This document shows positions 5,557 to 14,550 of a stretch of 37,818 nt of DNA, one piece after another. How positions within the stretch are numbered: the stretch's first letter is position 1; every line of letters starts with the position of its first letter. Location of the stretch: NCBI GenBank assembly GCA_046565505.1, contig JBKHYJ010000097.1:1-37818 (forward strand), in the 5' to 3' direction. The notes under the pieces are model-generated. The model was not told the origin of the DNA and did not search any database. It saw only the letters and a program-made list of their open reading frames with translations. Source of the DNA: JBKHYJ01 sp046565505 (GTDB taxonomy: Bacteria; Acidobacteriota; Blastocatellia; UBA7656). A program made the position numbers and the translations under genes.

Positions 5557-8304
5557 TCAATTCACCTCCGCGCGAGATTGGAATCTCCTGAGTCTCAGGC
5601 TGTTCGACACGACCGACACGCTCGACAAAGACATGGCCGCGCTCGCGATTATGGGCGACAGCAGCCAGCCCGTGAACGGGTAGAGCAGGCCGGCCGCGAC
5701 CGGAATCCCCACCACGTTGTATACGAATGCCCAGAATAGGTTCTGCCTGATGGTCCGAAGTGTCGCGCGGGAGAGCGCGATGGCAGTCACCACGCCCCGC
5801 AGGTCGCCTTTGATGAGAGTTATGTCTGAAGCCTCAATCGCAACGTCGGTCCCGGTCCCTATGGCGATGCCTACGTCAGCCTGCGCCAGCGCGGGCGCGT
5901 CGTTGATCCCGTCGCCGACCATCCCGACGACTTTCTTCTCCCGTTGCAGCCGCCCGACCTCTGCGGCCTTCGCCTCCGGTAGCACCTCCGCGAGCACTCG
6001 GTCTATCCCGACCTGGCGGGCGACCGCCTCCGCCGTCCGCCGGTTGTCGCCCGTCACCATAACCACTTCAAGGCCCATACGCCGCATCTCCATGATGGCC
6101 TCTTCAGACGAAGGCTTAACCCGGTCGGCGACGGCCACGAGCCCCGCCGCGCGCCCATCAATGGCCGCATACATAGGCGTCTTGCCATCGGCGGCCAGCT
6201 CAAGCGCGCGCGCCTCGTAACCATCAAGCTCAACTTTGTTCTCGCGCATCATGCCCACGTTGCCCAGCAGTAGCCGATGACCGTCCACGGTCGCCTCTAC
6301 GCCCCGGCCCGGGATGGCTTTGAAATCTGTCGCCTCGCCCTGAACGATTTTTCGCTCGGCCGCCCCGCGCACTATCGCTTCGCCGAGCGGGTGCTCGCTG
6401 CCGCGCTCGGCCGCGGCCACAAGCCTCAGCAGCTCATCCTCGCTTACGCTGCCCTCCGCCACGACATCTGTCAGCACGGCTTCGCCTTCGGTAATCGTGC
6501 CCGTCTTATCGAGGACTATGAGTTGGAGCCTGTGCGCGGTTTCTAGGCTCTCCCCTCCTTTAATCAGCACGCCGTTTTCCGCGCCCACCCCCGTCCCGAC
6601 CATTATTGCCGTCGGCGTCGCCAGCCCCAGCGCGCATGGGCAGGCGATGATGAGTACGGACACGAACGTGGTCAGAGCCATCGGGAGCCGCTCGCCGGGC
6701 GGCGCGGCTATGAACCATACGGCGAATGCCGCGATGGCTACGCAGATGACGATTGGCGTGAAGACGCCGCTGATTACATCGGCCAGCCGCGCGATGGGGG
6801 CCTTGGAGCCCTGCGCATCCTGCACCATCTTGACGATCTGCTGAAGCACCGTATCCTTGCCCACCTTCGTGGCCCTGAAGCGGAAGGAGCCCGTCTTGTT
6901 CAGCGTCGCCCCGATCACTTCGTCCCCCTCGCCCTTTTCAACCGGCAGGCTCTCGCCCGTCAGCATCGATTCATCGACGGAAGAAGAGCCGCTGACGATT
7001 ACGCCATCGACGGGGATCTTCTCGCCCGGCCTTACGATAATCACGTCGCCGGCGACGACCTCCTCGACGGGCACGTCGATCTCTTCGGTCCCGCGCACGA
7101 CTCTCGCGGTCTTCGCCTGCAACCCCATCAGCCGCCGGATGGCGTCGGACGTGCGGCCCTTTGCCCTCGACTCTAAGAGCCTGCCCAGCAGTATGAGCGC
7201 GATGATTACGCTTGCCGCCTCGAAGTAGACTGGCGCTCCTCCCGCCATCCCCGCCATGCCTGAGTGAGCCCCCGCCCTGGCGAAGAAGCGCGGCGCGACC
7301 GTCGCGGCGACCGAGTAGATGTAAGCCGCGCCGGTCCCTACGGCGATCAGTGTGTTCATATCCGCGAGGCGATGCCGGAATGCCGCCCACGCGCCGCGAT
7401 AGAACTGCCAGCCGGAATAAAAAACGACGGGCGTCGTCAGCGCCAGTTGAACCCAGTTCACGTAAGCGAAATTCAACGCTTCTATGCGGCCATGAGACAT
7501 CGCGATGACGAGCACCGGGAGTGAAAGGATGGCCGCGGTCCAGAACTTTCTGGTCAGGTCTTTGTATTCGGCCTCGCGGGCTAACGCCTCAAAGTCTTCG
7601 GTCCTCCCGTCGCCGGGGACTTCGCGCACGCGGTAACCGAATTCTTCTATGGCCCGGCTGATCGCGCGACCGTCAACTTTACCCGGCAAGTACTCGACGC
7701 GGATACGCATCGCGCTGAGATTGAACGACGCGGCGACCACGCCTTGAAGCTTTTGAATATGTTCTTCGAGCGGTGCGGCCGAACCCGATGGCCGCGCCGA
7801 ATCATCCACGATGAACTCCGCATGCGCGACCCCAGCAACCCCATAGCCCGCGCCTCTGACAGCGTCCACCAACTGGCGCACGCCTGTGGCCCGGGGGTCG
7901 TATTCAACAGTCGCGCGGGAAGTGGCAAAGTTTACTCCCGCGCGCCCGACGCCCTGACTGGACGATAAGCTCTGCTCTATGTGGCGCGCGCATGCGGCAC
8001 ACGTCATGCCCGTGATGGGCAGGTTAACCACCTCAAGCTTTTCGGCGGGCGGCGATTGCGTCGCCACTTGCGCGGCCAGATTTTTGGCCGGCGCGGCCGC
8101 CTTCAACGACGTGAGTTGAACTACGCCCGACATTGATCGCTGTGATGGCCCGGCGTCAAGAAAGCTCGCCGGGTCATCATCAAACGTTCGCTTGCACCCC
8201 TGCGAGCAGAAATAATACTCCCGGCCTAGATGCTCGCTGCGGCCCGCCGCCGATTCGGGGGCGACCGCCATTCCGCAGACCGGATCAATACGTTTGTCAG
8301 TCAT
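5557..8304 (-). CDS. copA: Copper-translocating P1B-type ATPase with YHS and HMA domains
   Basis: This 915-aa protein pumps Cu(I) out of the cytoplasm using ATP. It begins with a YHS metal-binding domain (DPVCGM at 7-12, FCSQGC at 32-37). A heavy-metal-associated domain follows (GMTCAAC, 99-105). A second HMA-like fold (about 160-229) has lost its CxxC. Then come the transmembrane part, the TGES actuator loop (449-452), the CPC transport motif (555-557) and DKTGT with the phosphorylated Asp (599-603). SEHPLGE and GDGINDAPALAQADVGIAIG lie in the ATP-binding part. One extracytoplasmic loop is Met/Gly/His-rich (AGAHSGMAGMAGG). Its ATG overlaps the merR stop (ATGA), with AGAGGAAAG upstream. Confidence 0.95.
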   Translation of the reverse strand: MTDKRIDPVCGMAVAPESAAGRSEHLGREYYFCSQGCKRTFDDDPASFLDAGPSQRSMSGVVQLTSLKAAAPAKNLAAQVATQSPPAEKLEVVNLPITGMTCAACARHIEQSLSSSQGVGRAGVNFATSRATVEYDPRATGVRQLVDAVRGAGYGVAGVAHAEFIVDDSARPSGSAAPLEEHIQKLQGVVAASFNLSAMRIRVEYLPGKVDGRAISRAIEEFGYRVREVPGDGRTEDFEALAREAEYKDLTRKFWTAAILSLPVLVIAMSHGRIEALNFAYVNWVQLALTTPVVFYSGWQFYRGAWAAFRHRLADMNTLIAVGTGAAYIYSVAATVAPRFFARAGAHSGMAGMAGGAPVYFEAASVIIALILLGRLLESRAKGRTSDAIRRLMGLQAKTARVVRGTEEIDVPVEEVVAGDVIIVRPGEKIPVDGVIVSGSSSVDESMLTGESLPVEKGEGDEVIGATLNKTGSFRFRATKVGKDTVLQQIVKMVQDAQGSKAPIARLADVISGVFTPIVICVAIAAFAVWFIAAPPGERLPMALTTFVSVLIIACPCALGLATPTAIMVGTGVGAENGVLIKGGESLETAHRLQLIVLDKTGTITEGEAVLTDVVAEGSVSEDELLRLVAAAERGSEHPLGEAIVRGAAERKIVQGEATDFKAIPGRGVEATVDGHRLLLGNVGMMRENKVELDGYEARALELAADGKTPMYAAIDGRAAGLVAVADRVKPSSEEAIMEMRRMGLEVVMVTGDNRRTAEAVARQVGIDRVLAEVLPEAKAAEVGRLQREKKVVGMVGDGINDAPALAQADVGIAIGTGTDVAIEASDITLIKGDLRGVVTAIALSRATLRTIRQNLFWAFVYNVVGIPVAAGLLYPFTGWLLSPIIASAAMSLSSVSVVSNSLRLRRFQSRAEVN

Positions 8305-8801
8305 CGCTTTCCTCTCTTATGGACTTTCGGGGCGGGCAGTGAATGTTCAAGCGTGGTGCCCTCGATCAGGCCGCAGACATGCCCTTCTTTGTCCCCTGCT
8401 TCGTCCCATTCGCTGAGCGCCGCCGCCAGCTCTTCGCGGTAGCGCCGCATCTCATTCAACCTCTGGTCCAGTTCTCCGAGCCGGCGGCGCACGATTTCCC
8501 GCACCTCCGCGCAGGGGCTTTGGCCCGCGTGCTTCTCCGAGATGACGCGCGCTATCTCCGCCAGCGAGAACCCCAGCACCTGCGCACGCTTGATGAATTC
8601 GAGGCGCTCCAGAACGTCTTCGCCATACAGGCGGTAGCCGCTCCCCGTGCGCGAAGGGCTTCCCAAAAGCCCCTGCCTTTCGTAAAAGCGCAGGGCTTCC
8701 ACCCCGACGCCGCTCCTCTTAGAAACCTCGCCGATCTTTAATAACTTGCACATGCCTGCGCCCGCGGCTTCGGACTCATCTCTTTCTCTTCTCATCTCCA
8801 T
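8301..8801 (-). CDS. MerR-family metal-responsive regulator
   Basis: This 166-aa protein has the MerR winged-helix DNA-binding domain (LLKIGEVSKRSGVGVEALRF, then YERQGLLGSPSRTGSGYRLY). A dimerisation coiled coil lies at about 100-132. Two cysteines, C97 (SPCAEV) and C143 (HVCGLIE), are in the positions where CueR/ZntR-type sensors bind metal. The start at 8801 has AGGAG 4 bases upstream. A shorter start at M17 has no good site. It leads the operon with copA and the cupredoxin, so copper is the most likely inducer. It should bind the dyad in its own promoter (8823-8846). Confidence 0.9.
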   Translation of the reverse strand: MEMRRERDESEAAGAGMCKLLKIGEVSKRSGVGVEALRFYERQGLLGSPSRTGSGYRLYGEDVLERLEFIKRAQVLGFSLAEIARVISEKHAGQSPCAEVREIVRRRLGELDQRLNEMRRYREELAAALSEWDEAGDKEGHVCGLIEGTTLEHSLPAPKVHKRGKR

Positions 8802-8816
8802 TCAGCTCCTATTAAG

Positions 8817-8848
8817 ATTATAGACTCTGTAGTCGAGTACAGAGTCAA
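8817..8848 (-). promoter_or_regulatory. MerR-type promoter and operator of the copper operon
   Basis: On the minus strand a -35 box TTGACT (8848-8843) and a perfect -10 box TATAAT (8822-8817) are separated by 20 bases, longer than the usual 17. This is the hallmark of MerR-activated promoters. The spacer lies in a dyad: GACTCTGTA (8823-8831) and TACAGAGTC (8838-8846) are exact inverse complements around a TCGA centre. The regulator would untwist this spacer when loaded with metal. Confidence 0.9.
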
Positions 8849-8959
8849 GACCCAGTCAATTTTTTTTTGTAGTGAGGCGCGCGCGGGTGCTCCCGGCGCA
8901 TCTGCACTGGCCCGGCCGGAGTCGCGTGTTCGACGCTCAAGCTGATACGATTACCTGTG

Positions 8960-10084
8960 ATGAGGAAGGATGTGATTGTAATCGGCGGCGGAGTGATAGG
9001 GTGTTCCATCGCGCTCAAGCTTGCGCGCGCAGGGTTGAAGGTTGCCGTGTTCGAGCGCGGGCGCGTAGGCTGCGAGTCCTCGCGCGCGGCGGCCGGGATG
9101 CTTTCGCCGCAGGTCGAAGCCGCGAGCCGCGGGCCATTCCTGGACTTATGCCTTCGCAGCCGCTCCATGTACCGCGACTATGCCGCGGGGCTTACCGAAG
9201 CGTCAGGCATAGACGTAGAGTACAGGGACGAAGGGACTCTCTGCGTCGCACTTAGCGGCGAGGAGGCGGCCGAAGTCGGGAGGTGGGCGTCGTGGCAGGC
9301 CGGCGCCGGCCTGACGGTCGAGCAGGTGCCCGCGAATTCGATAAGGGAAATGGAGCCCGCCGTCACAGAATCGGCTCTGGCAGCCGTTTTCATCCCGGGC
9401 GATCACCAGGTCGAGAGCCGCAGGCTGATGGACGCGCTCTCCGTCGCGGCCCGCCGCGCGGGCGTCGAAGTGGCCGAGGGGGAAGACGTGTGCGCGCTGC
9501 TGATCGAGCGCGAAAGGGTAACGGGCGTGGCGTGCGGGAGTCGCCGGTTCCACGCGGGCGCCGTAGTGGTCGCGGCAGGTAGCTGGTCCGGCCGGCTTCT
9601 GGCGCCGGCCGGGCTGAGCATAGACGTGACGCCCGCGCGCGGCCAGATGGTGGCCGTATGGGGCGGGGACAAAGCGCCCGCCCGCGTGCTGCACTCGAAG
9701 AGGTGTTACCTGGTGCCCCGCAACGATGGCCGCGTCTTGATCGGCGCGACGGTCGAGTACGCGGGGTTCGAGAAAGCCTTAACGGTACGAGGGATCAATT
9801 CCCTGCTCGCCGCCGCGGTCGAGCTTGCCCCATCGCTAGAGGCTTGCGAGGTGATCGAGTCGTGGTCGGGGCTGAGGCCGGACACCCCTGACCACCTGCC
9901 TGTTATGGGCGAGACGGGGATAAAGGGCCTGCTCCTCGCGACGGGCCATTTCAGGAATGGGATACTGCTGGCGCCTGTCACGGCGGAATTGATAACCGAT
10001 ATGTTAATCAATGGCCGCGCGCCGGACGAGATAAACCATTTCGGCGTCGGTAGGCTCCAACGAAAGATCAAGGAGCGCGCATGA
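8960..10084 (+). CDS. thiO: Glycine oxidase ThiO / FAD-dependent amino-acid oxidase
   Basis: This 374-aa member of the DAO family has the FAD Rossmann motif VIGGGVIGCSIALKLARAG at the N-terminus, then ERG as the ribose-binding acid region. The SSRAAAGMLSPQ segment is typical of ThiO, as is the C-terminal SGLRPDTPDHLPVMG with GHFRNGILLAP. In thiamine synthesis ThiO oxidises glycine to the imine used to build the thiazole ring. I prefer the ATG at 8960. A GTG directly before it (8957) is equally in frame, and neither has a clear ribosome binding site. No other thi gene is in the window. A related D-amino-acid oxidase role cannot be excluded. Confidence 0.85.
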   Translation: MRKDVIVIGGGVIGCSIALKLARAGLKVAVFERGRVGCESSRAAAGMLSPQVEAASRGPFLDLCLRSRSMYRDYAAGLTEASGIDVEYRDEGTLCVALSGEEAAEVGRWASWQAGAGLTVEQVPANSIREMEPAVTESALAAVFIPGDHQVESRRLMDALSVAARRAGVEVAEGEDVCALLIERERVTGVACGSRRFHAGAVVVAAGSWSGRLLAPAGLSIDVTPARGQMVAVWGGDKAPARVLHSKRCYLVPRNDGRVLIGATVEYAGFEKALTVRGINSLLAAAVELAPSLEACEVIESWSGLRPDTPDHLPVMGETGIKGLLLATGHFRNGILLAPVTAELITDMLINGRAPDEINHFGVGRLQRKIKERA

Positions 10085-10158
10085 AGCGTGAATCGGGGGC
10101 CGCGCGCCATGCGGCAGTCACCTGTGAAGCGGGGCGGCTACTACCTGCCGGCGTCTTC

Positions 10159-11382
10159 TCACCCATTACAGATTTCCGCTATACGAGCTATCACTTCGCC
10201 CACTATGCGGTCGGGGGTCGAGGCGCCCGCCGTCACCCCGATCTTCACTTCGCCCTCGGGGAGCCAGTCGCACGTTAAGATTTCTTCGTCCCCGCCCACG
10301 GGCTTATGGCGTATGCGGGAGGCGGAGACTATGCAGCTCGCGTCGCCGATATGATACGCCGGTTTGTGCAGGCTCGAAATTTCGCACAGGTGTGACGTGT
10401 TGCTGCTGTTGTACCCGCCTATGACTATCATCAAGTCCACGTCCCCGCGGACAAGCCTTCCGACGGCGTCCTGCCTGTCCTGAGTCGCCGTGCAGATCGT
10501 ATCAAAGTGGCGATACCTTTCGGCCAGCGAATGCTCGCCATACCTTCGCGCTATGGCCCCGCGGAGCATCTCGGCTATCTCGAGCGACTCGCTGCTGAGC
10601 ATGGTGGTTTGATTCGCGAGCCCCACGCGCTGCAAGTCCCTTGACGGCTCGAAGCCCGGCGAGCAGGCGTCTTTGAACCTGCCCTTGAATTCCCGGCCGT
10701 CGCCACCCTCGACGATGTAGCGGCAGACATACGCGGCCTCCGACTTGTCGAGCACGACGAGGAACTTGCCGCCGTCGTGCTCCATGACCTGCGAGCTTGT
10801 CGCGCGCGTCTCCTCGTGCGCGTGCTTCCCGTGAATGATGGCGGTGAACCCTTCGCTGGCGTACCGCCGGACGCGCTTCCAGACGGACACGACCGAGCCA
10901 CAAGTCGTATCGACGACGAGGCACGACTTCTCGCGCAAGTCCCTGTACTGGCCGGCCGGCGCGCCGAACGCGGGGAGCATTACTATGTCGTCGGGCCTGA
11001 CGTGGGCGAAGCGGTCGGGGTTGCCCGGGGAGCAGTCGATGAATTCGATGCCCATCTCGCGCAGGCGGGAGTTAACGCAAGGGTTGTGGATGATCTCGTT
11101 GGTCAGGAATATCCGCCGGTCCGGGAACTTCCTTCGGGTCTCGTACGCGAGATTGAGGGCGAAGTCCACGCCGTAACAGAACCCGAACTCGTCCGCGAGC
11201 CTGAACGTCAGCCGCCCTTGAGTGATCGTGTTGTTTTGACTCTTGATCCTGCCCACCAGCTCGCTGTGGTAATCGGCGAGTAGGAATTGGCGGATTTCGC
11301 CCTTCAGACCGAACCCGCGGCGGTTGACGCCATCAGCGATTTTCCCTTTTGCGCTAGCCTGCTCTCGGCTGTCCATTCCCAT
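10159..11382 (-). CDS. ispH: 4-hydroxy-3-methylbut-2-enyl diphosphate reductase, long form
   Basis: IspH (LytB) makes IPP and DMAPP in the last step of the MEP isoprenoid pathway, using a [4Fe-4S] cluster. The three cluster cysteines are seen as C69 (GFCYGV), C161 (DTTCGSV) and C297 (DTICTAT). The proton-relay acid is E190 in HAHEET, and GGYNSSNTSHL (322-332) binds diphosphate. At 407 aa it is about 90 residues longer than the E. coli enzyme. There is a roughly 57-residue N-terminal extension and insertions after the second cysteine, as in the long forms of cyanobacteria and plants. The ATG has AAGG 9 bases upstream. It is convergent with thiO. Confidence 0.93.
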   Translation of the reverse strand: MGMDSREQASAKGKIADGVNRRGFGLKGEIRQFLLADYHSELVGRIKSQNNTITQGRLTFRLADEFGFCYGVDFALNLAYETRRKFPDRRIFLTNEIIHNPCVNSRLREMGIEFIDCSPGNPDRFAHVRPDDIVMLPAFGAPAGQYRDLREKSCLVVDTTCGSVVSVWKRVRRYASEGFTAIIHGKHAHEETRATSSQVMEHDGGKFLVVLDKSEAAYVCRYIVEGGDGREFKGRFKDACSPGFEPSRDLQRVGLANQTTMLSSESLEIAEMLRGAIARRYGEHSLAERYRHFDTICTATQDRQDAVGRLVRGDVDLMIVIGGYNSSNTSHLCEISSLHKPAYHIGDASCIVSASRIRHKPVGGDEEILTCDWLPEGEVKIGVTAGASTPDRIVGEVIARIAEICNG

Positions 11383-11496
11383 TATCTATGCCTTACATGA
11401 TTCAGTCTAACAACCGCTCTTTCATAGCGCAATCAACGGCAGCTAACTGTGTTCGCCGCGGGCGGGCCTCCGAATTTCCCGCGCGCGGCCGGCGGT

Positions 11497-11533
11497 AAGG
11501 CCGGTTGACAATGGTGAATCGGCCTATTATTCT
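11497..11533 (+). promoter_or_regulatory. Sigma70-type promoter of the glycan locus
   Basis: TTGACA (11505-11510) is followed after 17 bases by TATTCT (11528-11533). The transcript would start near 11540, about 55 bases before the GTG at 11595. The 14 bases AAGGCCGGTTGACA (11497-11510) recur exactly at 25007-25020, before the TPR glycosyltransferase gene. Confidence 0.6.
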
Positions 11534-11594
11534 GCAAATCTTTAACTACACGCCGTGGTCGCTATAAATTGCTTTGACTAACAGGGAGCAGGTC

Positions 11595-12026
11595 GTGCGC
11601 TTTGATTACAATACACGTGTAAGGGCGGGGGTAGTGCTGCTTATGGCCCTGGCGTTGCTGTCTAATGTGAGACTGCTTCTCGATTGGGTTCAATTCGATT
11701 TCAGCTTCGTGGGGAACGACGACATAAGCAAATTCGAGAGGAAGTTTGAAGGCGCGAAAAGCAAGCTGCCGCCGAATGGGGTCATCAGCTTTCGGACGAC
11801 CGCGCCGGACGACCTGGCCCTGTACTACTTGACGCAGTACACGCTCGCGCCGCTTGTCGTCTCCCAGCTCCCAGCGCAAACCTACGTCATAAGCATCGAC
11901 CGTGACGCGCTGAATTGGTCCGAGGATAAGCCGTACCTGGATTTCGTAGTCAGCACGTCGGGGTCCGATTTCAAAGTGTTTGATTTTCAAAACGGCATCA
12001 AGATCATCAAGAGTGACGCGCAATGA
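11595..12026 (+). CDS. Single-pass membrane protein coupled to a GT-C protein
   Basis: Starting at the GTG at 11595 (AGGGAG 6 bases upstream) gives 143 aa. A TTG 21 bases earlier is possible but has no such site. The N-terminus is short and charged, followed by one membrane helix (about residues 10-30, AGVVLLMALALLSNVRLLL). The soluble part of about 110 residues includes LPPNGVISFRTTAPDDLALY and YLTQYTLAPLVVSQLPAQTY. Its stop overlaps the start of the next gene (ATGA), so the two proteins are made together. It probably acts outside the membrane as a partner of the GT-C protein. I know no named family for it. Confidence 0.65.
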   Translation: MRFDYNTRVRAGVVLLMALALLSNVRLLLDWVQFDFSFVGNDDISKFERKFEGAKSKLPPNGVISFRTTAPDDLALYYLTQYTLAPLVVSQLPAQTYVISIDRDALNWSEDKPYLDFVVSTSGSDFKVFDFQNGIKIIKSDAQ

Positions 12027-13462
12027 TTTTCCAGGCGCTCCTGTCCGTCTCTTCGCCGCTGGCCATAGGCTTCCTCCTCGTCTGCGTTTTGTGGCCGGGG
12101 GGGCGGCCCGTGCGGTCAGACCTCCTGTTTAAGCTCTGCCTCTCGGTGGGGCCGGGGCTCGGGATTTTTTCCTGCCTTTACTTCTTGCATCTGTCTTTGT
12201 CCGGGCCGTCACGAAAACAGTTCGCCGCCGAAGTCGTGGCGCTGACGGCCGCCCTGCTCGCGGCCCTGTCGTACCGCGTGATGCGCGCGAAGGGGCAGGC
12301 GGCCGGCAACCCGCCGCGAGCCCCGGCGCCGGCGGGCAGGCTATATAAGGCCATCCCCGTGGCGTTTTTCGTCGCCCTCGCCGCCGCCGCCGCCGCCTTC
12401 GTTTTCTATTCGCTGAAGCGACCGCATGGCGAGTGGGACGCTTGGGCGGTATACAACATGAAGGCGCGGTTCCTGTTCAGGGCCGGCGAGCACTGGAAAG
12501 ACGTTTTTACAGAGCCTCTCTCATGGGCGGCACTCGATTACCCGATACTTTGGCCCGGAGCGATCGCCGGGTGCTGGACGCTGGCCGGCACTGAGACCCT
12601 TGTCGTCCCGGCCGCCGTCGCTATGCTTTTCACGTTCGCGACGGTCGGCGTCGCAGTCTATTCCGTCACGCTGCTACGGGGCAGGATTCAGGGGATGCTC
12701 GCGGGCGTCGTCTTGCTTTGCACCCCGTACTTCATCGTGCATGGGGCCGACCAGTACTCTGATATCCCCGTGGGGTACTTTTATCTGACCACGCTCGCGC
12801 TGCTGACGACGCGCGACGAGCTGTGGGGGGAAGATAATAAGCCGGTACTGCTGGCCGGGATTATCGCGGGGCTCACGGCATGGACGAAGAACGAGGGGCT
12901 TTTGTTTGTGGCGCTGGTAATCGCCTCGCGACTTGCAGTAACATTCCACAAGCAGGGCGTCAAGGCGCGCGTCAGACAGATGGCCCCATTCGCCGCCGGG
13001 GTGATTCCGATATTGATGGTCGTTTTTTATTTCAAGTATACGATCGTTGCCCGCAATGGCTACCTGTCCCCGCTGGAGGAGCAAACCCTCCTCAGCAAGG
13101 TCACGGATTTTTCCAGGTACAGGGTGATCGCGGATTACCTGATAGGGATCGGGCTAGGCTTCGGCAGGTGGACCGTCAGCGTCGTCCCTCTGCTGACCTT
13201 TTACCTGCTGCTGTTGGGGGTGAAGGCAGGGCCGGCGCAGAAAAAGAACGTGGTCGCGTCGCTCGTCACATTGAGCCTGATGATGGCCGGTTTCCTGGCC
13301 ATGTACCTCATCACCTCTCGCGACCTGGCCTGGCTCATAGTCACGTCGTTAGAGCGCCTGCTTTCGCAGCTCTGGCCCGGCCTGATTTTCATATTCTTTC
13401 TGATCGTCAAAACGCCCGAAGAGGCGTTGATGGGGGAAGACGCCATGTCCGCGCCGGCCTGA
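12023..13462 (+). CDS. GT-C-fold membrane glycosyltransferase (ArnT/GT39-like)
   Basis: This 479-aa polytopic protein has about a dozen hydrophobic segments. The first large loop carries GEWDAWAVYN (136-145), whose aspartate sits where GT-C enzymes keep their catalytic acid. HGADQYSDIPVGYFY (about 240-254) and GLTAWTKNEGLLF (about 284-296) are typical of GT39/ArnT-like proteins. Such enzymes move a sugar from a polyprenyl-phosphate donor onto a glycan or lipid on the outer face of the membrane. It overlaps the upstream single-pass gene by 4 bases and is followed by a GT2 enzyme that could make its lipid-linked donor. Donor and acceptor cannot be told from sequence. Confidence 0.7.
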   Translation: MIFQALLSVSSPLAIGFLLVCVLWPGGRPVRSDLLFKLCLSVGPGLGIFSCLYFLHLSLSGPSRKQFAAEVVALTAALLAALSYRVMRAKGQAAGNPPRAPAPAGRLYKAIPVAFFVALAAAAAAFVFYSLKRPHGEWDAWAVYNMKARFLFRAGEHWKDVFTEPLSWAALDYPILWPGAIAGCWTLAGTETLVVPAAVAMLFTFATVGVAVYSVTLLRGRIQGMLAGVVLLCTPYFIVHGADQYSDIPVGYFYLTTLALLTTRDELWGEDNKPVLLAGIIAGLTAWTKNEGLLFVALVIASRLAVTFHKQGVKARVRQMAPFAAGVIPILMVVFYFKYTIVARNGYLSPLEEQTLLSKVTDFSRYRVIADYLIGIGLGFGRWTVSVVPLLTFYLLLLGVKAGPAQKKNVVASLVTLSLMMAGFLAMYLITSRDLAWLIVTSLERLLSQLWPGLIFIFFLIVKTPEEALMGEDAMSAPA

Positions 13463-13521
13463 ACCCGGCCGGCGAAGCGGCGTCACTTGCCCCGGCCCTC
13501 AGGCGGCGGCGGACCAGTTTT

Positions 13522-14457
13522 ATGTATAAAGGCCATCGCATCACAACCGTCTTACCTGCGCACAACGAGGCCCGCCACATCGGCGGCGTGGTCAGGACTA
13601 TGCCCGATTTCGTTGACAGCATCATCGTGGTCGACGATTGCAGCAAGGACGACACGTTCGAGGTCGCCTCGAACTGCGGGGACGACCGCGTCATCGCCAT
13701 CAGGACGCCCAGCAACCAGGGCGTGGGCGGGGCCGTGGTGCTCGGGTACCGCAAGGGCCTTGAGATCAATAGCGACATACTGGTGAAGATGGACGGCGAC
13801 GGGCAGATGGACCCCACGTATTTGTCTTCCCTGCTCGACTGCCTGATCGAGCACAATTACGACTACGCGAAGGGGAACCGCTTCCTCGCGGGCGAGTCGC
13901 TCGCGTTCATGCCGAAGCACAGGCTGGTCGGGAACATAATCCTGACCTTCATGACAAAGCTCGCGTCGGGGTACTGGCACGTCTTCGACCCGCAGAACGG
14001 CTACACGGCGATCAAGTCCGCCGCCCTGCTCCGTCTGAACCTGGAGGCCATGCACAGGCGCTTTTTCTTCGAGAACGACATGCTGATCCACCTGAACTTT
14101 TTCGACTTCCGCGTGAAGGACGTCTCCATCCCGGCCCGCTATGGCGAGGAGGTTTCCGACCTCAACCCGTTTAAGATAAGCGTGACGTTCCCGCTCCTGC
14201 TGCTGCGGAGATTCTTTTACCGTGTCTACCAAAAATACGTGCTGAGGGACTTTTCTCCCATCGCGCTCTTCCTGTTCCTCGGGCTGATACTGGCCGGGTG
14301 GGGCGCGCTGTTCGGCATATACCTGTGGATCGAGAGTCAATTCACCCACCAGTTGACGCCCACGGGGACCATCATGCTGTCGCTGCTGCCGCTGATCCTG
14401 GGGTTTCAGCTCCTCTTGCAGGCCGTGGTCCTGGACATACAGGAGACTCCGAAATGA
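13522..14457 (+). CDS. GT2 glycosyltransferase with C-terminal membrane helices
   Basis: This 311-aa protein has a GT-A catalytic domain: TTVLPAHNEARHIGGVV at the N-terminus, VVDDCSKDD (37-45) for the nucleotide, and the metal-binding DGDGQMDP (91-98). Two hydrophobic helices lie at about 255-300 (SPIALFLFLGLILAGWGALF and IMLSLLPLILGFQLLLQAVV). This is the layout of polyprenyl-phosphate sugar transferases (DPM1/GtrB-like). It probably loads a sugar onto undecaprenyl phosphate for the GT-C proteins of this locus. The frame stays open far upstream (to 12880), but that part overlaps the GT-C gene and looks nothing like the family, so I begin at the ATG at 13522. Confidence 0.85.
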   Translation: MYKGHRITTVLPAHNEARHIGGVVRTMPDFVDSIIVVDDCSKDDTFEVASNCGDDRVIAIRTPSNQGVGGAVVLGYRKGLEINSDILVKMDGDGQMDPTYLSSLLDCLIEHNYDYAKGNRFLAGESLAFMPKHRLVGNIILTFMTKLASGYWHVFDPQNGYTAIKSAALLRLNLEAMHRRFFFENDMLIHLNFFDFRVKDVSIPARYGEEVSDLNPFKISVTFPLLLLRRFFYRVYQKYVLRDFSPIALFLFLGLILAGWGALFGIYLWIESQFTHQLTPTGTIMLSLLPLILGFQLLLQAVVLDIQETPK

Positions 14458-14550
14458 TCGGCGGCCGCCCGGGACGTGGGCCGGCCCGGCGGCGCGCTGC
14501 CCGGCAGGGAGTCTTTTAAAGCTCGATTAATTTCCGCGCGTCCTTTAATC

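Noticed and set aside
12880..13521. Upstream extension of the GT2 frame by 214 codons
   Set aside because: It lies inside the GT-C gene in another frame and shows low-complexity Arg/Gly-rich sequence. The GT2 family begins at 13522.
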